DNA of 64,000 nt from Nitrosospira sp. GTDB taxonomy: Bacteria; Pseudomonadota; Gammaproteobacteria; Burkholderiales; Nitrosomonadaceae. The position numbers and the translations under genes are program-made. This document shows, piece after piece, positions 27,405 to 37,307 of this stretch. The notes beneath the pieces are model-generated. The model searched no databases and had not been told where the DNA came from. It saw nothing but the letters and a program-made list of their open reading frames with translations. Within the stretch, counting starts at the first letter, position 1. Each line of letters begins with the position of its first letter. Location of the stretch: contig JACDGV010000014.1 in NCBI GenBank assembly GCA_013821425.1, positions 1 through 64,000 on the forward strand. The letters run 5' to 3'.

Positions 27405-28664
27405 TCACTCTTTCACGTATTCCAGCGCGGCCGCAAAAAAACCATCAGTATGGTGGATACGGGGGGACAATTGCATGAATACACCGGTGTCGAGCGGAAT
27501 TTTCTGTTGCATCAATAGCGCGGCGCAGTTCAGGCGCCTGAAGCGGGGGTTACCGGACAGGAAGCCACCCACGATTTCCTGGTTCTCCTCCGGCAAAAAA
27601 CTGCAAGTGGCATAGACCAGCCTCCCGCCGGGCTTTAGCAGGTTTGCCGCGGATGAGAGGATGGCCGCTTGCTTGCGCTTGAGCTCTTCTATGGTATGGG
27701 GCGACTGCCGCCATTTCAGATCCGGATTGCGGCGTAGCGTTCCCAGGCCGCTGCATGGCGCATCCACCAGCACGCGGTCGATTTTACCGGTGAGGCGTTT
27801 CACCTTGAGGTCATTTTCGTTGATGATAAGCTGCGGATGGAGATTGGACAACCCGGAACGCTTGAGGCGCGGCCTAAGGTTATTCAGCCGCTTTTCGGAG
27901 GTATCGAAAGCATAGAGACGTCCCTGCGAATGCATCAGCGCGCCCAGCATCAGGGTTTTTCCCCCTGCTCCCGCGCAAAAATCGACGACCATGTCGCGGC
28001 GCCTCGGTGAGACCAGGTAGCCCAGCAGCTGGCTGCCTTCGTCCTGGACCTCTACCTTTCCCGTAAGGAAAAGCTCATGCCGATTGATGGCGGGCTTGCC
28101 GGCAAGACGGATGCCGATGGGAGAATAGCGGGTGGCGCTACCCTCGATCCCATCTTTTTTTAGTGACGCAAGTACTTCCTGGCGATCCGCAAGCAGCGTA
28201 TTCACGCGTAAATCGAGCGGCGCTGGCTCTTGCAACGAGTGGCCCAAGTCGAGAATGGTACCGTTGTCCATGAAACCACGCAGCTTCTCCAGCAACCAGC
28301 CCGGGAACTCCGCCTGGATATCGAGCGGCTGCGATTCCAGCCTTACCGCTTTCAGTTGTGCAATCCATTTTGCCTCAGCCTCGCTGGTGAGCGGCGTTAG
28401 CTCACGTAAATTCATCCCCTGGAATCTGGCCAGATAGCCGAGCAGCAATGCGCGCGGCGTAGCAAGGCCTGCGGCCCCCTCAAGGAAAAACCGGTGGCGT
28501 AGAGTTCCAAATACGGTTTCGGCAATAAACGCTCGGTCGTATGCGCCCAGCTTTGGATTGTCCCGAAAAAAATGCCGGAGAATTGAGTCAGCAGGGTGTT
28601 CCAGCGGAAGCACGGCACGGAGCGCGGCGGTAGCCGAGTCCAGGTGAGCAGGAGTGAGGCGCAT
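27405..28664 (-). CDS. RsmB/NOP-family RNA (cytosine-C5) methyltransferase
   Basis: 419 residues. The SAM-binding site (VVDFCAGAGGKTLMLGALM) and two catalytic-cysteine motifs (VDAPCSGLGTLRRNPDLKW and YATCSFLPEEN) identify an m5C methyltransferase of the RsmB/NOP class. The N-terminal ~130 residues are NusB-like in pattern but divergent, so assignment to RsmB itself is not certain. It follows DUF3108 in the purM-purN-DUF3108-methylase order common in betaproteobacteria. Confidence 0.88.
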   Translation of the reverse strand: MRLTPAHLDSATAALRAVLPLEHPADSILRHFFRDNPKLGAYDRAFIAETVFGTLRHRFFLEGAAGLATPRALLLGYLARFQGMNLRELTPLTSEAEAKWIAQLKAVRLESQPLDIQAEFPGWLLEKLRGFMDNGTILDLGHSLQEPAPLDLRVNTLLADRQEVLASLKKDGIEGSATRYSPIGIRLAGKPAINRHELFLTGKVEVQDEGSQLLGYLVSPRRRDMVVDFCAGAGGKTLMLGALMHSQGRLYAFDTSEKRLNNLRPRLKRSGLSNLHPQLIINENDLKVKRLTGKIDRVLVDAPCSGLGTLRRNPDLKWRQSPHTIEELKRKQAAILSSAANLLKPGGRLVYATCSFLPEENQEIVGGFLSGNPRFRRLNCAALLMQQKIPLDTGVFMQLSPRIHHTDGFFAAALEYVKE

Positions 28665-28755
28665 CTATTTCGGGTGCCGCGGAAGGGGAGGCGAAATAGC
28701 GCGGTTCGAATGCCACAGATACCGTAACCAAAGGGGGAGGCTGATATAGTCCAAC

Positions 28756-29529
28756 TTAATGCAGCCGCCCTTGCCGCTCGCCGTTGAGCGATTTTTCCGC
28801 GTAGCTTATGCTTTTGACCATCTGGTCCGTCACGATACCCAATTTCTCCGCCGTCATTATTCGAACCGGTAACAGGTGGTGGTCAACGGCAAGCCAGATT
28901 CTCTTGTCGCGATCGCCCTCGTTTTCAAGCTGTTTCGTCAGCACGATGGTTTCCAGTTTACCCATCGGTGTATCCAGGGTTTCCTTGCCTACGACATATC
29001 GGACCGCTTCTAGGCGCCGGCCGTCGGTTTCATGCACGTTTACCACCTTGCCTGGCAAGGGGGAAAACATGAAGCTGTAGAGCAGGCTGAGCCTGTCCAC
29101 CGCGTCGGCGGGCAAGGGCTTTTGCTCTTCCCCGCGTTTATGCTGAAGAGTTAGCAGCTTCTTGTCCCAATCAAAAATTGCTACTTTAGGCACTTTTTTG
29201 CCGTGTTGATCTGAAAAACGGCTTGGGCGCAGGCCCTCCGGGGTTATCGTCCCCTCGCTGCCGCGCACCACGTTGTCCGGTTGTGTCAGGGCCAGTAGCC
29301 CCTTGGCGCGGCTCTCGCTGTAAATGGCATAGCTCGCTGGGCCATCTTCCTGTCTGATTTCCAGGGTTTCGTTCACGTCCGCTTCGAGATTGCCGGATCT
29401 GATCGAATAACTGATATCGATGCGGGGAGGGACGCCAGCGGGGCAAGCGTTGCACGCAGCGAAGGCGGGAAAGGCAACAAAGGCGGAAAAACTTAAACCG
29501 CATAGCAACGCAAGAAATGATAATTTCAT
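28756..29529 (-). CDS. DUF3108-family exported protein
   Basis: 257 residues with a signal peptide (MKLSFLALLCGLSFSAFVAFPAFA). The beta-rich body has the DUF3108 pattern (IDISYSIRSGNLEADVNETLEIR ... YVVGKETLDTPMGKLETIVLTKQLE ... IWLAVDHHLLPVRIM). Four cysteine-adjacent residues at the mature N-terminus (ACNAC) are unusual. The function of the family is unknown. The start codon overlaps the purN stop by ATGA. Confidence 0.85.
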   Translation of the reverse strand: MKLSFLALLCGLSFSAFVAFPAFAACNACPAGVPPRIDISYSIRSGNLEADVNETLEIRQEDGPASYAIYSESRAKGLLALTQPDNVVRGSEGTITPEGLRPSRFSDQHGKKVPKVAIFDWDKKLLTLQHKRGEEQKPLPADAVDRLSLLYSFMFSPLPGKVVNVHETDGRRLEAVRYVVGKETLDTPMGKLETIVLTKQLENEGDRDKRIWLAVDHHLLPVRIMTAEKLGIVTDQMVKSISYAEKSLNGERQGRLH

Positions 29530-30167
29530 TTACATAGTCCTGGTGAATATAAAACCGAGCCATCGAATCCCGCATTGCCCACGTCTATGCCACCGGTGCT
29601 TGCCAGCCTCAACCGGCCCTCCGTAAACCAGCGCACAGCTTCGGGATAGATACGGTGCTCCTCCTGCAATACCCGTGCCGCCAGCGTCTGCTCGGTATCG
29701 TCCGGCAGCACCTGGATCGCCGCCTGGATAATGATCGGCCCGCGATCCATCTGGGCGGTGACAAAATGCACCGTACAGCCGTGTATCTTTACCCCTTCCT
29801 GCAACGCCCGCCTGTGGGTATTCAAGCCGGGAAAGGCCGGCAGCAATGAAGGATGGACATTTATCAGTTTACCTTGATAACGGTTAACGAAATCCTCCCC
29901 GAGGATACGCATGAACCCCGCCAGCGCGATCAGATCCGGGTCATACGCGTCGATTGCGTCCGTCAGCGCGGCATCAAATGCCTCGCGACGGGGATAAGAC
30001 AACTGGTTCACTACTCTGGTTTCAATGCCATGCCGTTTTGCGGCCTCCAATCCCTCGGCATCAGCCCTGTTGCTGATGATAGCGGCAATCCTGGCGGAGA
30101 GCTTTGCCTCAACCAGCGCTTGCATGTTGCTGCCGCGCCCTGAGATAAGGATGACAAGGGATTTCAT
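29526..30167 (-). CDS. purN: phosphoribosylglycinamide formyltransferase
   Basis: Third step of purine synthesis, using 10-formyl-THF. 213 residues with the N-terminal GAR site (ISGRGSNMQALVEA), the catalytic region (INVHPSLLPAFPGLNTH) and HFVTAQMDRGPII containing the catalytic Asp. It lies 42 nt downstream of purM and overlaps DUF3108. Confidence 0.96.
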   Translation of the reverse strand: MKSLVILISGRGSNMQALVEAKLSARIAAIISNRADAEGLEAAKRHGIETRVVNQLSYPRREAFDAALTDAIDAYDPDLIALAGFMRILGEDFVNRYQGKLINVHPSLLPAFPGLNTHRRALQEGVKIHGCTVHFVTAQMDRGPIIIQAAIQVLPDDTEQTLAARVLQEEHRIYPEAVRWFTEGRLRLASTGGIDVGNAGFDGSVLYSPGLCK

Positions 30168-30209
30168 AATATCAGCAGCGGAGGGGTCTGATGCCGAGCG
30201 CTCTGCCGA

Positions 30210-31268
30210 TCACTCAATGAGCGTCCGCGCTTCATTGGCAGCGCTTTGTCGAATCGTGCCGATCTGCCACACCGTCTCACCCCCGGACCGCAACAATTCC
30301 ACTGCGCTATCAGCTTTTTCCGCTGCTACGACCAAGACCATGCCGACGCCGCAATTGAATACGCGGTGCATTTCACCGTCATCCACATTTCCTTGCCGTT
30401 GCAGCCAGTGAAAAAGCGGAGGCATATCCCATGTCTCTTTTTTCAACACCGCCGTGACGCCATCAGGAAGGATGCGCGGAATATTTTCCACTAATCCGCC
30501 GCCTGTGATATGCGCAATGGCCTTTACCGGTAAATGCTTTAACAGGCCGAGCACCGGTTTAACATAAATACGGGTGGGCGCCATAATGACTTCGATTAAC
30601 GCTTTACCGTCGAAATCGGCCGACAGGTCGGTGTTGTGTTTTTCAATGATCTTACGGATCAGCGAATATCCATTGGAATGGGCCCCGCTGGAGGCCAGGC
30701 CCAGGACCGCATCACCTTCCCGGATGGTCAGGCCGTTGATGATGGCGTCTTTCTCCACCACGCCAACAGCAAACCCGGCCAGATCGTATTCACCCTCCAC
30801 GTACATACCTGGCATTTCGGCAGTTTCCCCGCCTATCAGAGCGCATCCGGCCTGTTTGCAACCTGCGGCAATACCCTTCACGACCCGCGTCGCGATATCC
30901 ACGTCTAGTCTGCCGCATGCAAAATAGTCAAGAAAGAACAATGGTTCCGCGCCCTGCACCAGAATATCATTGACGCTCATCGCTACCAGGTCTATACCAA
31001 TGCTGTCGTGCCGGCCGGAACGGAATGCCAGCTTCAGCTTGGTACCGACGCCATCGGTACCTGACACGAGCACCGGGTTGCGGTATTTCCTCGAAATTTC
31101 AAACAGTGCGCCGAAACCGCCTATACCCCCCAGCACTTCAGGACGCATGGTACTCTTGGCATAAGGCTTGATGTTTTCTACCAGCCGGGCACCGGCGTCT
31201 ATGTCCACGCCAGCCGCGCGGTACGAGAGAGGAACAGGGCTGGAATTTTCTCCCTTGGATGAAGTCAA
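30210..31268 (-). CDS. purM: phosphoribosylformylglycinamidine cyclo-ligase
   Basis: Fifth step of purine synthesis (AIR synthetase). 352 residues with the ATP site ([14 protein letters not shown]), [11 protein letters not shown] and [16 protein letters not shown]. The frame begins at a TTG (TTGACTTCATCC). No in-frame ATG lies before the conserved [12 protein letters not shown], so a TTG start is probable. It is divergent from hda and leads the operon to purN. Confidence 0.95.
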   Translation of the reverse strand: MTSSKGENSSPVPLSYRAAGVDIDAGARLVENIKPYAKSTMRPEVLGGIGGFGALFEISRKYRNPVLVSGTDGVGTKLKLAFRSGRHDSIGIDLVAMSVNDILVQGAEPLFFLDYFACGRLDVDIATRVVKGIAAGCKQAGCALIGGETAEMPGMYVEGEYDLAGFAVGVVEKDAIINGLTIREGDAVLGLASSGAHSNGYSLIRKIIEKHNTDLSADFDGKALIEVIMAPTRIYVKPVLGLLKHLPVKAIAHITGGGLVENIPRILPDGVTAVLKKETWDMPPLFHWLQRQGNVDDGEMHRVFNCGVGMVLVVAAEKADSAVELLRSGGETVWQIGTIRQSAANEARTLIE

Positions 31269-31377
31269 GTTGAGTTCTCGTCTTGTTGCGGTTAAAGTGC
31301 CTTTTTTTTAAAACGACGCAATTTTACCGTAAATGTCACTGTGTCATGCGCGAGCAATTCAAGGGGCAAGGATTTAA

Positions 31378-32055
31378 ATGAAGCAACTGCTGCTCGACAT
31401 CTCCCCGTCTGCTCTCCCCATCCTGGCTAATTTCGTACCGGGACGCAACACTGAACTGTTACAAACCCTGGGCAATATGCTAACCGGACGGGAGCGAGAG
31501 CGGTTCGTGTATCTATGGGGCGCGCAGGGATGCGGCAGAACCCATTTGCTCCAGGGGATAGCGGGAATGTGCGTGCGCAACAAAATGGCTGCAGCATATT
31601 TTGCGTGCGCGGAAAAAATCCATTTGGACGACAAGGAAGAAGCGGATTATGTGCTGGTGGATGACGTGGATCGTCTTGGCGCCGAGGCACAAATTGGCTT
31701 GTTTAATCTCTATAATCGTATTCGCGACGCGGGCCAGGCGGTTCTTCTGGTAACCGGTTCTGCTGCTCCGGCCCAGTTGAAATTGAGGGATGACCTCGTA
31801 ACCCGCCTGGGATGGGGCCTGGTATACCAGGTTCATGAATTGACCGACGAGGAAAAAATCAAAGCCATGAAAAGCCACGCAGCCAGCCGGGGACTTGATC
31901 TGTCGCAGGAGGTGTGCGACTACCTGCTCCGCCATAAGCGGCGCGACTTGCCCACCTTGATCGCTACGGTCGATGCTGTGGACACCTACTCGTTAGCCAA
32001 CCGGCGGAAAGTGACTGTTCCGTTGGTGCGTGAATTATTGCAGGCTGAATCATGA
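31378..32055 (+). CDS. hda: DnaA regulatory inactivator Hda
   Basis: Stimulates DnaA-ATP hydrolysis after initiation together with the sliding clamp. 225 residues. The N-terminal clamp-binding motif (QLLLDIS) is followed by an AAA+ core with a degenerate Walker A (GAQGCGRTHLLQGIA) and Walker B (VLVDDVDRLG). It overlaps the HAD hydrolase gene by ATGA. Confidence 0.93.
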   Translation: MKQLLLDISPSALPILANFVPGRNTELLQTLGNMLTGRERERFVYLWGAQGCGRTHLLQGIAGMCVRNKMAAAYFACAEKIHLDDKEEADYVLVDDVDRLGAEAQIGLFNLYNRIRDAGQAVLLVTGSAAPAQLKLRDDLVTRLGWGLVYQVHELTDEEKIKAMKSHAASRGLDLSQEVCDYLLRHKRRDLPTLIATVDAVDTYSLANRRKVTVPLVRELLQAES

Positions 32056-32714
32056 ATCTGGCTCTGTTCGATCTCGACAATACATTGCTGGCGGGTGACA
32101 GCGACTTTCAGTGGGCGCAATTCCTGATCGAGCAGCGCGTGCTCGACCGTGAAGTATACGAAGCGCGCAACGTGGAATTCTATGAGCAGTACAAGGCCGG
32201 AACACTGGATATACACGAGTTTCTGGACTTTCAGTTGAAACCGTTGTCGCGCCATTCCCGTAGCCAGCTTGATGCATGGCACAGTCAGTTCATGCAGGAC
32301 CGAATGCTCCCGTTGATAGCACCGGGCGCCCGGAAACTGCTGAACAAACATATGCTCGGCGGTGATCTGTGCGTCATCATTACTGCCACTAACAGCTTTG
32401 TAACCGCGCCCATTGCCCGGGTATTGGGTATACATCATCTCATCGCCACCGAACCGGAACAGAAGGATGGCGAATTCACGGGCCGGGTTTCAGGTGCGCC
32501 CTGTTTCAGGGAGGGCAAGATCGCCCGCCTGGAAGGCTGGATGGATGAGCATAATCTGACCTGGATGTCGTTTCTTGAAAGCTGGTTTTACAGCGATTCC
32601 CTGAATGACTTGCCGTTGCTCAACAAGGTTACCCATCCGGTGGCGGTTGACCCCGACGCGACACTCAAGGCCCATGCCGAAAAAAACGAATGGTCCATCA
32701 TCAGCCTGCGATGA
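32052..32714 (+). CDS. HAD-superfamily IB hydrolase (SerB-like)
   Basis: 220 residues. The haloacid-dehalogenase motifs are DLDNTLL (nucleophile and acid), TATNSF and YSDSLNDLPLL. Subfamily IB cap; relatives dephosphorylate phosphoserine or histidinol phosphate, and some act on lysophospholipids. It is translationally coupled to hda by ATGA, an arrangement common in betaproteobacteria, where pcnB usually follows. Here a pseudogene fragment follows instead. Confidence 0.9.
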   Translation: MNLALFDLDNTLLAGDSDFQWAQFLIEQRVLDREVYEARNVEFYEQYKAGTLDIHEFLDFQLKPLSRHSRSQLDAWHSQFMQDRMLPLIAPGARKLLNKHMLGGDLCVIITATNSFVTAPIARVLGIHHLIATEPEQKDGEFTGRVSGAPCFREGKIARLEGWMDEHNLTWMSFLESWFYSDSLNDLPLLNKVTHPVAVDPDATLKAHAEKNEWSIISLR

Positions 32715-32809
32715 TTCCGGCGTAACTTGGCCGGGCTGTCCACGCCGTGCGGGACGATTAAAGCAGAGGCGCTATTTCGCTACCGAATTATCATTGGGGA
32801 GAAGTCGAC

Positions 32810-33105
32810 ATGGTCAAAAACGGGTTCCTGCCTCTGCGACTTCGCCCCACCCATTTTTTTACCCACAGGCAATAGCGGTCGTGGGTGCTTTCCGGAATCC
32901 TCGAAGTGTCGGTTACCGGATGGTTCAGCCCTTATCCAGGACCGGCTTCCATGGCGACATCTACCCGGTGAATCCGCACGCGGCAGCGATTGCCGGTTTT
33001 GCCGAAGGGGAGTTGGACCTGAACCCGATTTTTGCCTTGCCGCCGGGACAGGGTCGCCGTATCGCGGACGCAAGGATTCGCGTGGAATCGAATGTGTCGC
33101 GATGA
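32810..33105 (+). pseudogene. CoA-binding-domain remnant of an acyl-CoA synthetase/acetyltransferase
   Basis: After a ribosome site (GGGGAG) and ATG the frame reads MVKNGFLPLRL. A shift then gives PHPFFYPQAIAVVGAFRNPRSVGYRMVQPLSRTGFHGDIYPVNP, the unmistakable start of an NDP-forming acyl-CoA synthetase or Pat-type CoA-binding domain. The rest of that protein (several hundred residues) is absent. The fragment ends in a TGA that overlaps the ATG of the BtuC-type gene. A deletion that fused the remnant to the permease region is the simplest explanation. Confidence 0.72.
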
Positions 33106-34097
33106 TCATTGCGCGGAGTGCGGGAAGAGGGCCAAAGCTTCTCATCATCTTCCTGCTTTTTGCCGCAGGCAGCACGTTCGCCGGGCTGCTATCCGGCAGC
33201 GTGTACATTCCGGTTTCCGAAGTTGCCAAAACGCTGCTGTCCGCTGCCGGCGAACAGCCGGGTGTCGCGCATCAGATTATCTGGCAACTTCGCTTGCCGC
33301 GGGTATCGGCTGCGTTCGCCTGCGGCGGGTTGTTGGCCCTCGCGGGCGTGCTGTTGCAGGTTCTATTGCGTAATCCGCTCGCCGATCCCTATATTCTTGG
33401 CGTGTCCGGCGGAGCGGCCGTAGGCGCGCTCCTTGCGATGTTGCTGGGCTGGAGCCTCCTGTTGACTAATCTCACATCGCTTGCGGGTGCTTTGACGGCA
33501 ATCGCTATTGTGTTTGGATTGAGTTTTCGCGCGGGAGGCTGGAATCTGTACCGGCTCTTGCTTACAGGCGTGGTGCTGTCTGCCGGCTTTAGCGCCCTGA
33601 CGGCCCTGATCCTTACTCTCGCGCCGGCCAGCGACGTAAAAGGCATGCTGTTCTGGCTGATGGGCGACGTTTCCCGGGCGGAGGAGCTGCTTCCCGGTTG
33701 GACCGTGCTGATTATTGTCACCGCTGTGAGCATGCTCTTTTCTGGTAGCCTCAACGTCCTGAGCCTGGGGCGTATGAAAGCGCAGACCCTTGGCGTTGCG
33801 GTGCTGCCGTTGCAGGCCGGTATTTATTTTTGCGCTTCGCTGGCCACCGTGGCCGCGCTGATGCTGGCAGGCGCCGTCGGGTTCGTCGGCCTGATCGTGC
33901 CGCACGCTGTCCGTTTGCTGGGGGTGAACGATTTTCGCTGGCTGCTGCCTTTGTCGATCCTGTTGGGAGGGAGCTTCCTTACTCTGGCTGACACCCTCGC
34001 CCGCACGTTATGGGCGCCGCAGCAATTGCCCGTCGGAGTACTGACAGCATTGCTGGGGGTGCCGGTGCTGTTGCTGCTGTTATCGAGAAGACCCTGA
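33102..34097 (+). CDS. FecCD/BtuC-family ABC transporter permease
   Basis: 331 residues, about ten membrane spans, with the signature QVLLRNPLADPYILGVSGGAAVGALLA and GLIVPHAVRLLGVNDFRWLLP. This family imports vitamin B12, haem or ferric siderophores with an ATPase and a periplasmic binding protein. Neither partner gene is adjacent, so the permease is an orphan here. The ATG at 33102 is chosen because the 125-residue extension in the ORF track is pseudogene sequence in the wrong frame. Substrate unknown; B12 is a fair guess. Confidence 0.88.
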   Translation: MIIARSAGRGPKLLIIFLLFAAGSTFAGLLSGSVYIPVSEVAKTLLSAAGEQPGVAHQIIWQLRLPRVSAAFACGGLLALAGVLLQVLLRNPLADPYILGVSGGAAVGALLAMLLGWSLLLTNLTSLAGALTAIAIVFGLSFRAGGWNLYRLLLTGVVLSAGFSALTALILTLAPASDVKGMLFWLMGDVSRAEELLPGWTVLIIVTAVSMLFSGSLNVLSLGRMKAQTLGVAVLPLQAGIYFCASLATVAALMLAGAVGFVGLIVPHAVRLLGVNDFRWLLPLSILLGGSFLTLADTLARTLWAPQQLPVGVLTALLGVPVLLLLLSRRP

Positions 34098-34224
34098 CAG
34101 TGCCGCGGCATATCCCGCTGTTTGCTGGCCTTGATGCAGTGTTTGAGAAAGTAATAATCCCCCAAACCCTGAATGATTCCCGAACAGTCGTCCTTGAGGA
34201 TAAAGGATTCAGCCGTGCGGGAAT

Positions 34225-34803
34225 ATGCGGCATAATTCACCCTTTTTCAGTCCGGTTGTGATGAGCGTTCCCCAGTTATCCAGATGGTATCCTGCGCCAT
34301 CTTCCATATCTCCACGCGCTCGCGGCTGGTTGCAGAACCGGGGTTCGCTTACCGAGCTCATTCAGCAGCGTTGCAACGAGTTTCGCGTCAGGCAAATGTT
34401 CCAGTCTCTCTCGCGTGCGTGCGGCGATGAACTTGCCGTGATGAACCTGCGGCGGAACGAGTTGGCGCTGGTGAGGGAAGTGTATTTGTACTGTGGAAAT
34501 ACCCCCGTGGTATTTGCCCATTCGGTAGTGGCAAGGAAGGACCTTCGCGGTGCCTGGCGCGGCTTGAGTGGTCTGGGCAACAGGTCACTTGGAACCGTAC
34601 TGTTCACCAACCCCATTATCAAACGCACTCCGCTTCGATTCAAAAAGTTGAATCCAGCCCATCCGCTTTTTCGCCGCGCATGCCAGAACTTGGAGACAAA
34701 ACCGAGTGGACTGTGGGCGCGCCGCTCCCGGTTCAGCTTGCGCGGGCAATCCATACTGGTTACCGAAGTGTTCCTTCCCCCCATTCTGGAGCTGGCGCTG
34801 TGA
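34225..34803 (+). CDS. ubiC: chorismate lyase
   Basis: Makes 4-hydroxybenzoate and pyruvate from chorismate for ubiquinone. 192 residues, matching the UbiC layout: [16 protein letters not shown], the active-site region [19 protein letters not shown] and a C-terminal [10 protein letters not shown] with the product glutamate. An internal ATG at 34261 ([13 protein letters not shown]) would give a more usual length, while the first ATG has the better upstream GGGAA. It overlaps ubiA. Confidence 0.92.
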   Translation: MRHNSPFFSPVVMSVPQLSRWYPAPSSISPRARGWLQNRGSLTELIQQRCNEFRVRQMFQSLSRACGDELAVMNLRRNELALVREVYLYCGNTPVVFAHSVVARKDLRGAWRGLSGLGNRSLGTVLFTNPIIKRTPLRFKKLNPAHPLFRRACQNLETKPSGLWARRSRFSLRGQSILVTEVFLPPILELAL

Positions 34804-35672
34804 CGCTTACGCAACGCCTCGGCCATTACGAAAAGCTGATGCGGCTGGATAAGCCCATCGGTATTTTCCTGCTGCTGTGGCCTACGCTCTGGGGCTTGTG
34901 GTTCGCGGCACGCGGTATTCCCGGAATCATGATATTGACGATATTCGTGCTGGGGACGGTTCTGATGCGCTCAGCTGGTTGCGTGGTGAATGACTATGCC
35001 GACCGTAATTTCGATCCGCACGTCGAACGCACCAGGAAGCGTCCGCTGGCCGCGGGCCTGGTAAGCACGAAGGAAGCACTGCTGCTTGCAGCTGGATTGA
35101 GTTTGTGCGCCTTTATACTGATCCTGCCACTGAACCGGCTCACGATCGAGCTCTCGTTCGTCGCGTTGTTTCTTGCCGCGAGTTATCCTTTCACCAAGCG
35201 CTTCTTCGCGATGCCGCAGGCATACCTCGGAATCACGTTCAGTTTTGGCATTCCGATGGCTTTTGCCGCGCAGACTGGCGAGGTGCCGTCCATGGCATGG
35301 TTGCTGATGGCGGCGAACCTGCTGTGGGTAATCGCCTACGATACGGAGTACGCCATGGTGGATAAGATGGATGATCTCAAGATCGGCATTAAGACTTCCG
35401 CCATTACTTTCGGCCGTTTCGATGTGGCAGGCGTAATGGCATGCCACGCCGCCTTCCTGGGCCTTATGGTCGTCATCGGACTGATCCACGAAATGGGCAT
35501 TGTGTATTACGCCGCGCTCATGGTGGCCGTGGGGCTGATACTCTTCCAGTACCGGCTGATACAGGATCGCGACCGCACGCGCTGCTTCAAAGCCTTTCTG
35601 CACAATAATTGGGTGGGCGCCGCAATATTTGCCGGCATTGCGCTTGATTACCTTCTGAACGCGGCTCCATAG
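34800..35672 (+). CDS. ubiA: 4-hydroxybenzoate octaprenyltransferase
   Basis: Membrane prenyltransferase adding the polyprenyl tail to 4-hydroxybenzoate. 290 residues from a GTG ([21 protein letters not shown]) whose GTGA overlaps the ubiC stop. The ATG at 34680 in the ORF track lies inside ubiC and is rejected. Both Asp-rich motifs are present ([21 protein letters not shown] and [13 protein letters not shown]). About eight to nine membrane spans. Confidence 0.94.
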   Translation: MTLTQRLGHYEKLMRLDKPIGIFLLLWPTLWGLWFAARGIPGIMILTIFVLGTVLMRSAGCVVNDYADRNFDPHVERTRKRPLAAGLVSTKEALLLAAGLSLCAFILILPLNRLTIELSFVALFLAASYPFTKRFFAMPQAYLGITFSFGIPMAFAAQTGEVPSMAWLLMAANLLWVIAYDTEYAMVDKMDDLKIGIKTSAITFGRFDVAGVMACHAAFLGLMVVIGLIHEMGIVYYAALMVAVGLILFQYRLIQDRDRTRCFKAFLHNNWVGAAIFAGIALDYLLNAAP

Positions 35673-35711
35673 ACACGACTCGCGAGCTCAACCTCATAAG
35701 AGACCCCTCCA

Positions 35712-37175
35712 ATGAAATACAAGGACCTGCGCGATTTCATCGCCCAACTGGAACACCAGGGCGAACTGAAACGCATCACGACCGAAATCGATCCCCTCCT
35801 GGAAATGACGGAAATCTGCGAGCGGGTTCTGAAAGCGGGTGGGCCCGCCATTCTGTTTGAAAAACCCAGAGGACATACCATTCCCGTGCTGGGAAACCTT
35901 TTCGGTACCCCCCGGCGCGTGGCAATGGGCATGGGGCAGGAATCGGTCGAAGCGCTGCGGGAAGTGGGAAAGCTCCTTGCCTACCTCAAGGAACCTGATC
36001 CGCCCAGGGGTTTGAGGGATGCGTGGGAAAAATTCCCGGTGCTGAAGCAGGTACTCAACATGGCGCCGAAGGAGTTATCAAAAGCTCCCTGCCAGGACAT
36101 CGTATGGGAAGGCAAAGACGTGGACCTGGGCAGGCTGCCCATCCAGACCTGCTGGCCGGGAGACGTGGGCCCGCTGATTACCTGGGGGTTGACCGTCACC
36201 AAGGGACCCCACAAGACCCGGCAGAATCTGGGCATTTACCGCCAGCAGGTGATCGGGCCGAATAAACTCATCATGCGCTGGCTGGCCCATCGGGGGGGCG
36301 CGCTCGATTTTCGCGACTTTTGTCTCGCCAATCCGGGCCAGCCTTATCCCATAGCAGTAGCACTAGGGGCGGACCCCGCTACCATACTCGGCGCCGTCAC
36401 CCCCCTGCCGGATACCTTGAGCGAATACCAGTTCGCCGGACTGCTACGCGGCGCGAAAACCGAAATCGTCAAATGCCTGAGCCATAGCTTGCAGGTTCCG
36501 GCCAGCGCCGAAATCGTTCTCGAAGGGTACATCTATCCTGATGAGACCGCTATCGAAGGCCCGTTTGGCGACCACACCGGCTATTACAACGAGCAGGAGA
36601 CTTTCCCCGTATTCACGGTTGAGTGCGTCACCATGCGGCGCGACCCCATTTATCACTCCACCTACACCGGCAAGCCGCCTGACGAGCCGGCGATTCTGGG
36701 CGTCGCGCTCAATGAAGTGTTCGTGCCGCTGTTGCAAAAACAGTTTACCGAAATCGTCGATTTCTACCTGCCGCCAGAGGGTTGCTCCTACCGCATGGCG
36801 GTGGTGAGCATGAAAAAGCAGTATGCTGGCCACGCCAAACGCGTCATGTTCGGCGTGTGGAGCTTCCTGCGGCAGTTCATGTACACCAAATTTATTATTG
36901 TGACCGATGATGACGTTAATATCCGGGACTGGAAGGAAGTCATCTGGGCCATAACCACGCGCGTCGATCCAGCCCGCGATACGCTGATTGTGGAAAACAC
37001 GCCAATCGACTATCTCGACTTTGCCAGTCCTGTATCTGGTCTGGGCGGAAAAATGGGGCTGGACGCCACCAATAAATGGCCGGGAGAAACGAGCCGGGAA
37101 TGGGGTAAGCCTATCGTGATGGATGCGTCGGTGAAAGCAAGGGTAGATGAGATTTGGAAGGATTTGGGGTTGTGA
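35712..37175 (+). CDS. ubiD: prenylated-FMN-dependent 4-hydroxy-3-polyprenylbenzoate decarboxylase
   Basis: Decarboxylates the ring in ubiquinone synthesis using prenyl-FMN made by UbiX. 487 residues, full length, with typical blocks ([74 protein letters not shown]). It follows ubiC-ubiA on the same strand after 39 nt. UbiX is not in the window. Confidence 0.96.
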   Translation: MKYKDLRDFIAQLEHQGELKRITTEIDPLLEMTEICERVLKAGGPAILFEKPRGHTIPVLGNLFGTPRRVAMGMGQESVEALREVGKLLAYLKEPDPPRGLRDAWEKFPVLKQVLNMAPKELSKAPCQDIVWEGKDVDLGRLPIQTCWPGDVGPLITWGLTVTKGPHKTRQNLGIYRQQVIGPNKLIMRWLAHRGGALDFRDFCLANPGQPYPIAVALGADPATILGAVTPLPDTLSEYQFAGLLRGAKTEIVKCLSHSLQVPASAEIVLEGYIYPDETAIEGPFGDHTGYYNEQETFPVFTVECVTMRRDPIYHSTYTGKPPDEPAILGVALNEVFVPLLQKQFTEIVDFYLPPEGCSYRMAVVSMKKQYAGHAKRVMFGVWSFLRQFMYTKFIIVTDDDVNIRDWKEVIWAITTRVDPARDTLIVENTPIDYLDFASPVSGLGGKMGLDATNKWPGETSREWGKPIVMDASVKARVDEIWKDLGL

Positions 37176-37307
37176 CCAGTTCTGATTTTTTCACCCCTTA
37201 CGCTTGTGTCGAGGTGGTGTAAAGTAGCGCACATAGCACGAGCGAAATTTAGCTGAAAGAAAGAGGGCAAACTCCCCTGCATGAGCGCGAACCCGATTGA
37301 CGAGTAA

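Noticed and set aside
32727-34097. 456-residue ORF read as one fused protein
   Set aside because: The first 125 residues are the wrong frame of the CoA-binding remnant; the permease starts at 33102.
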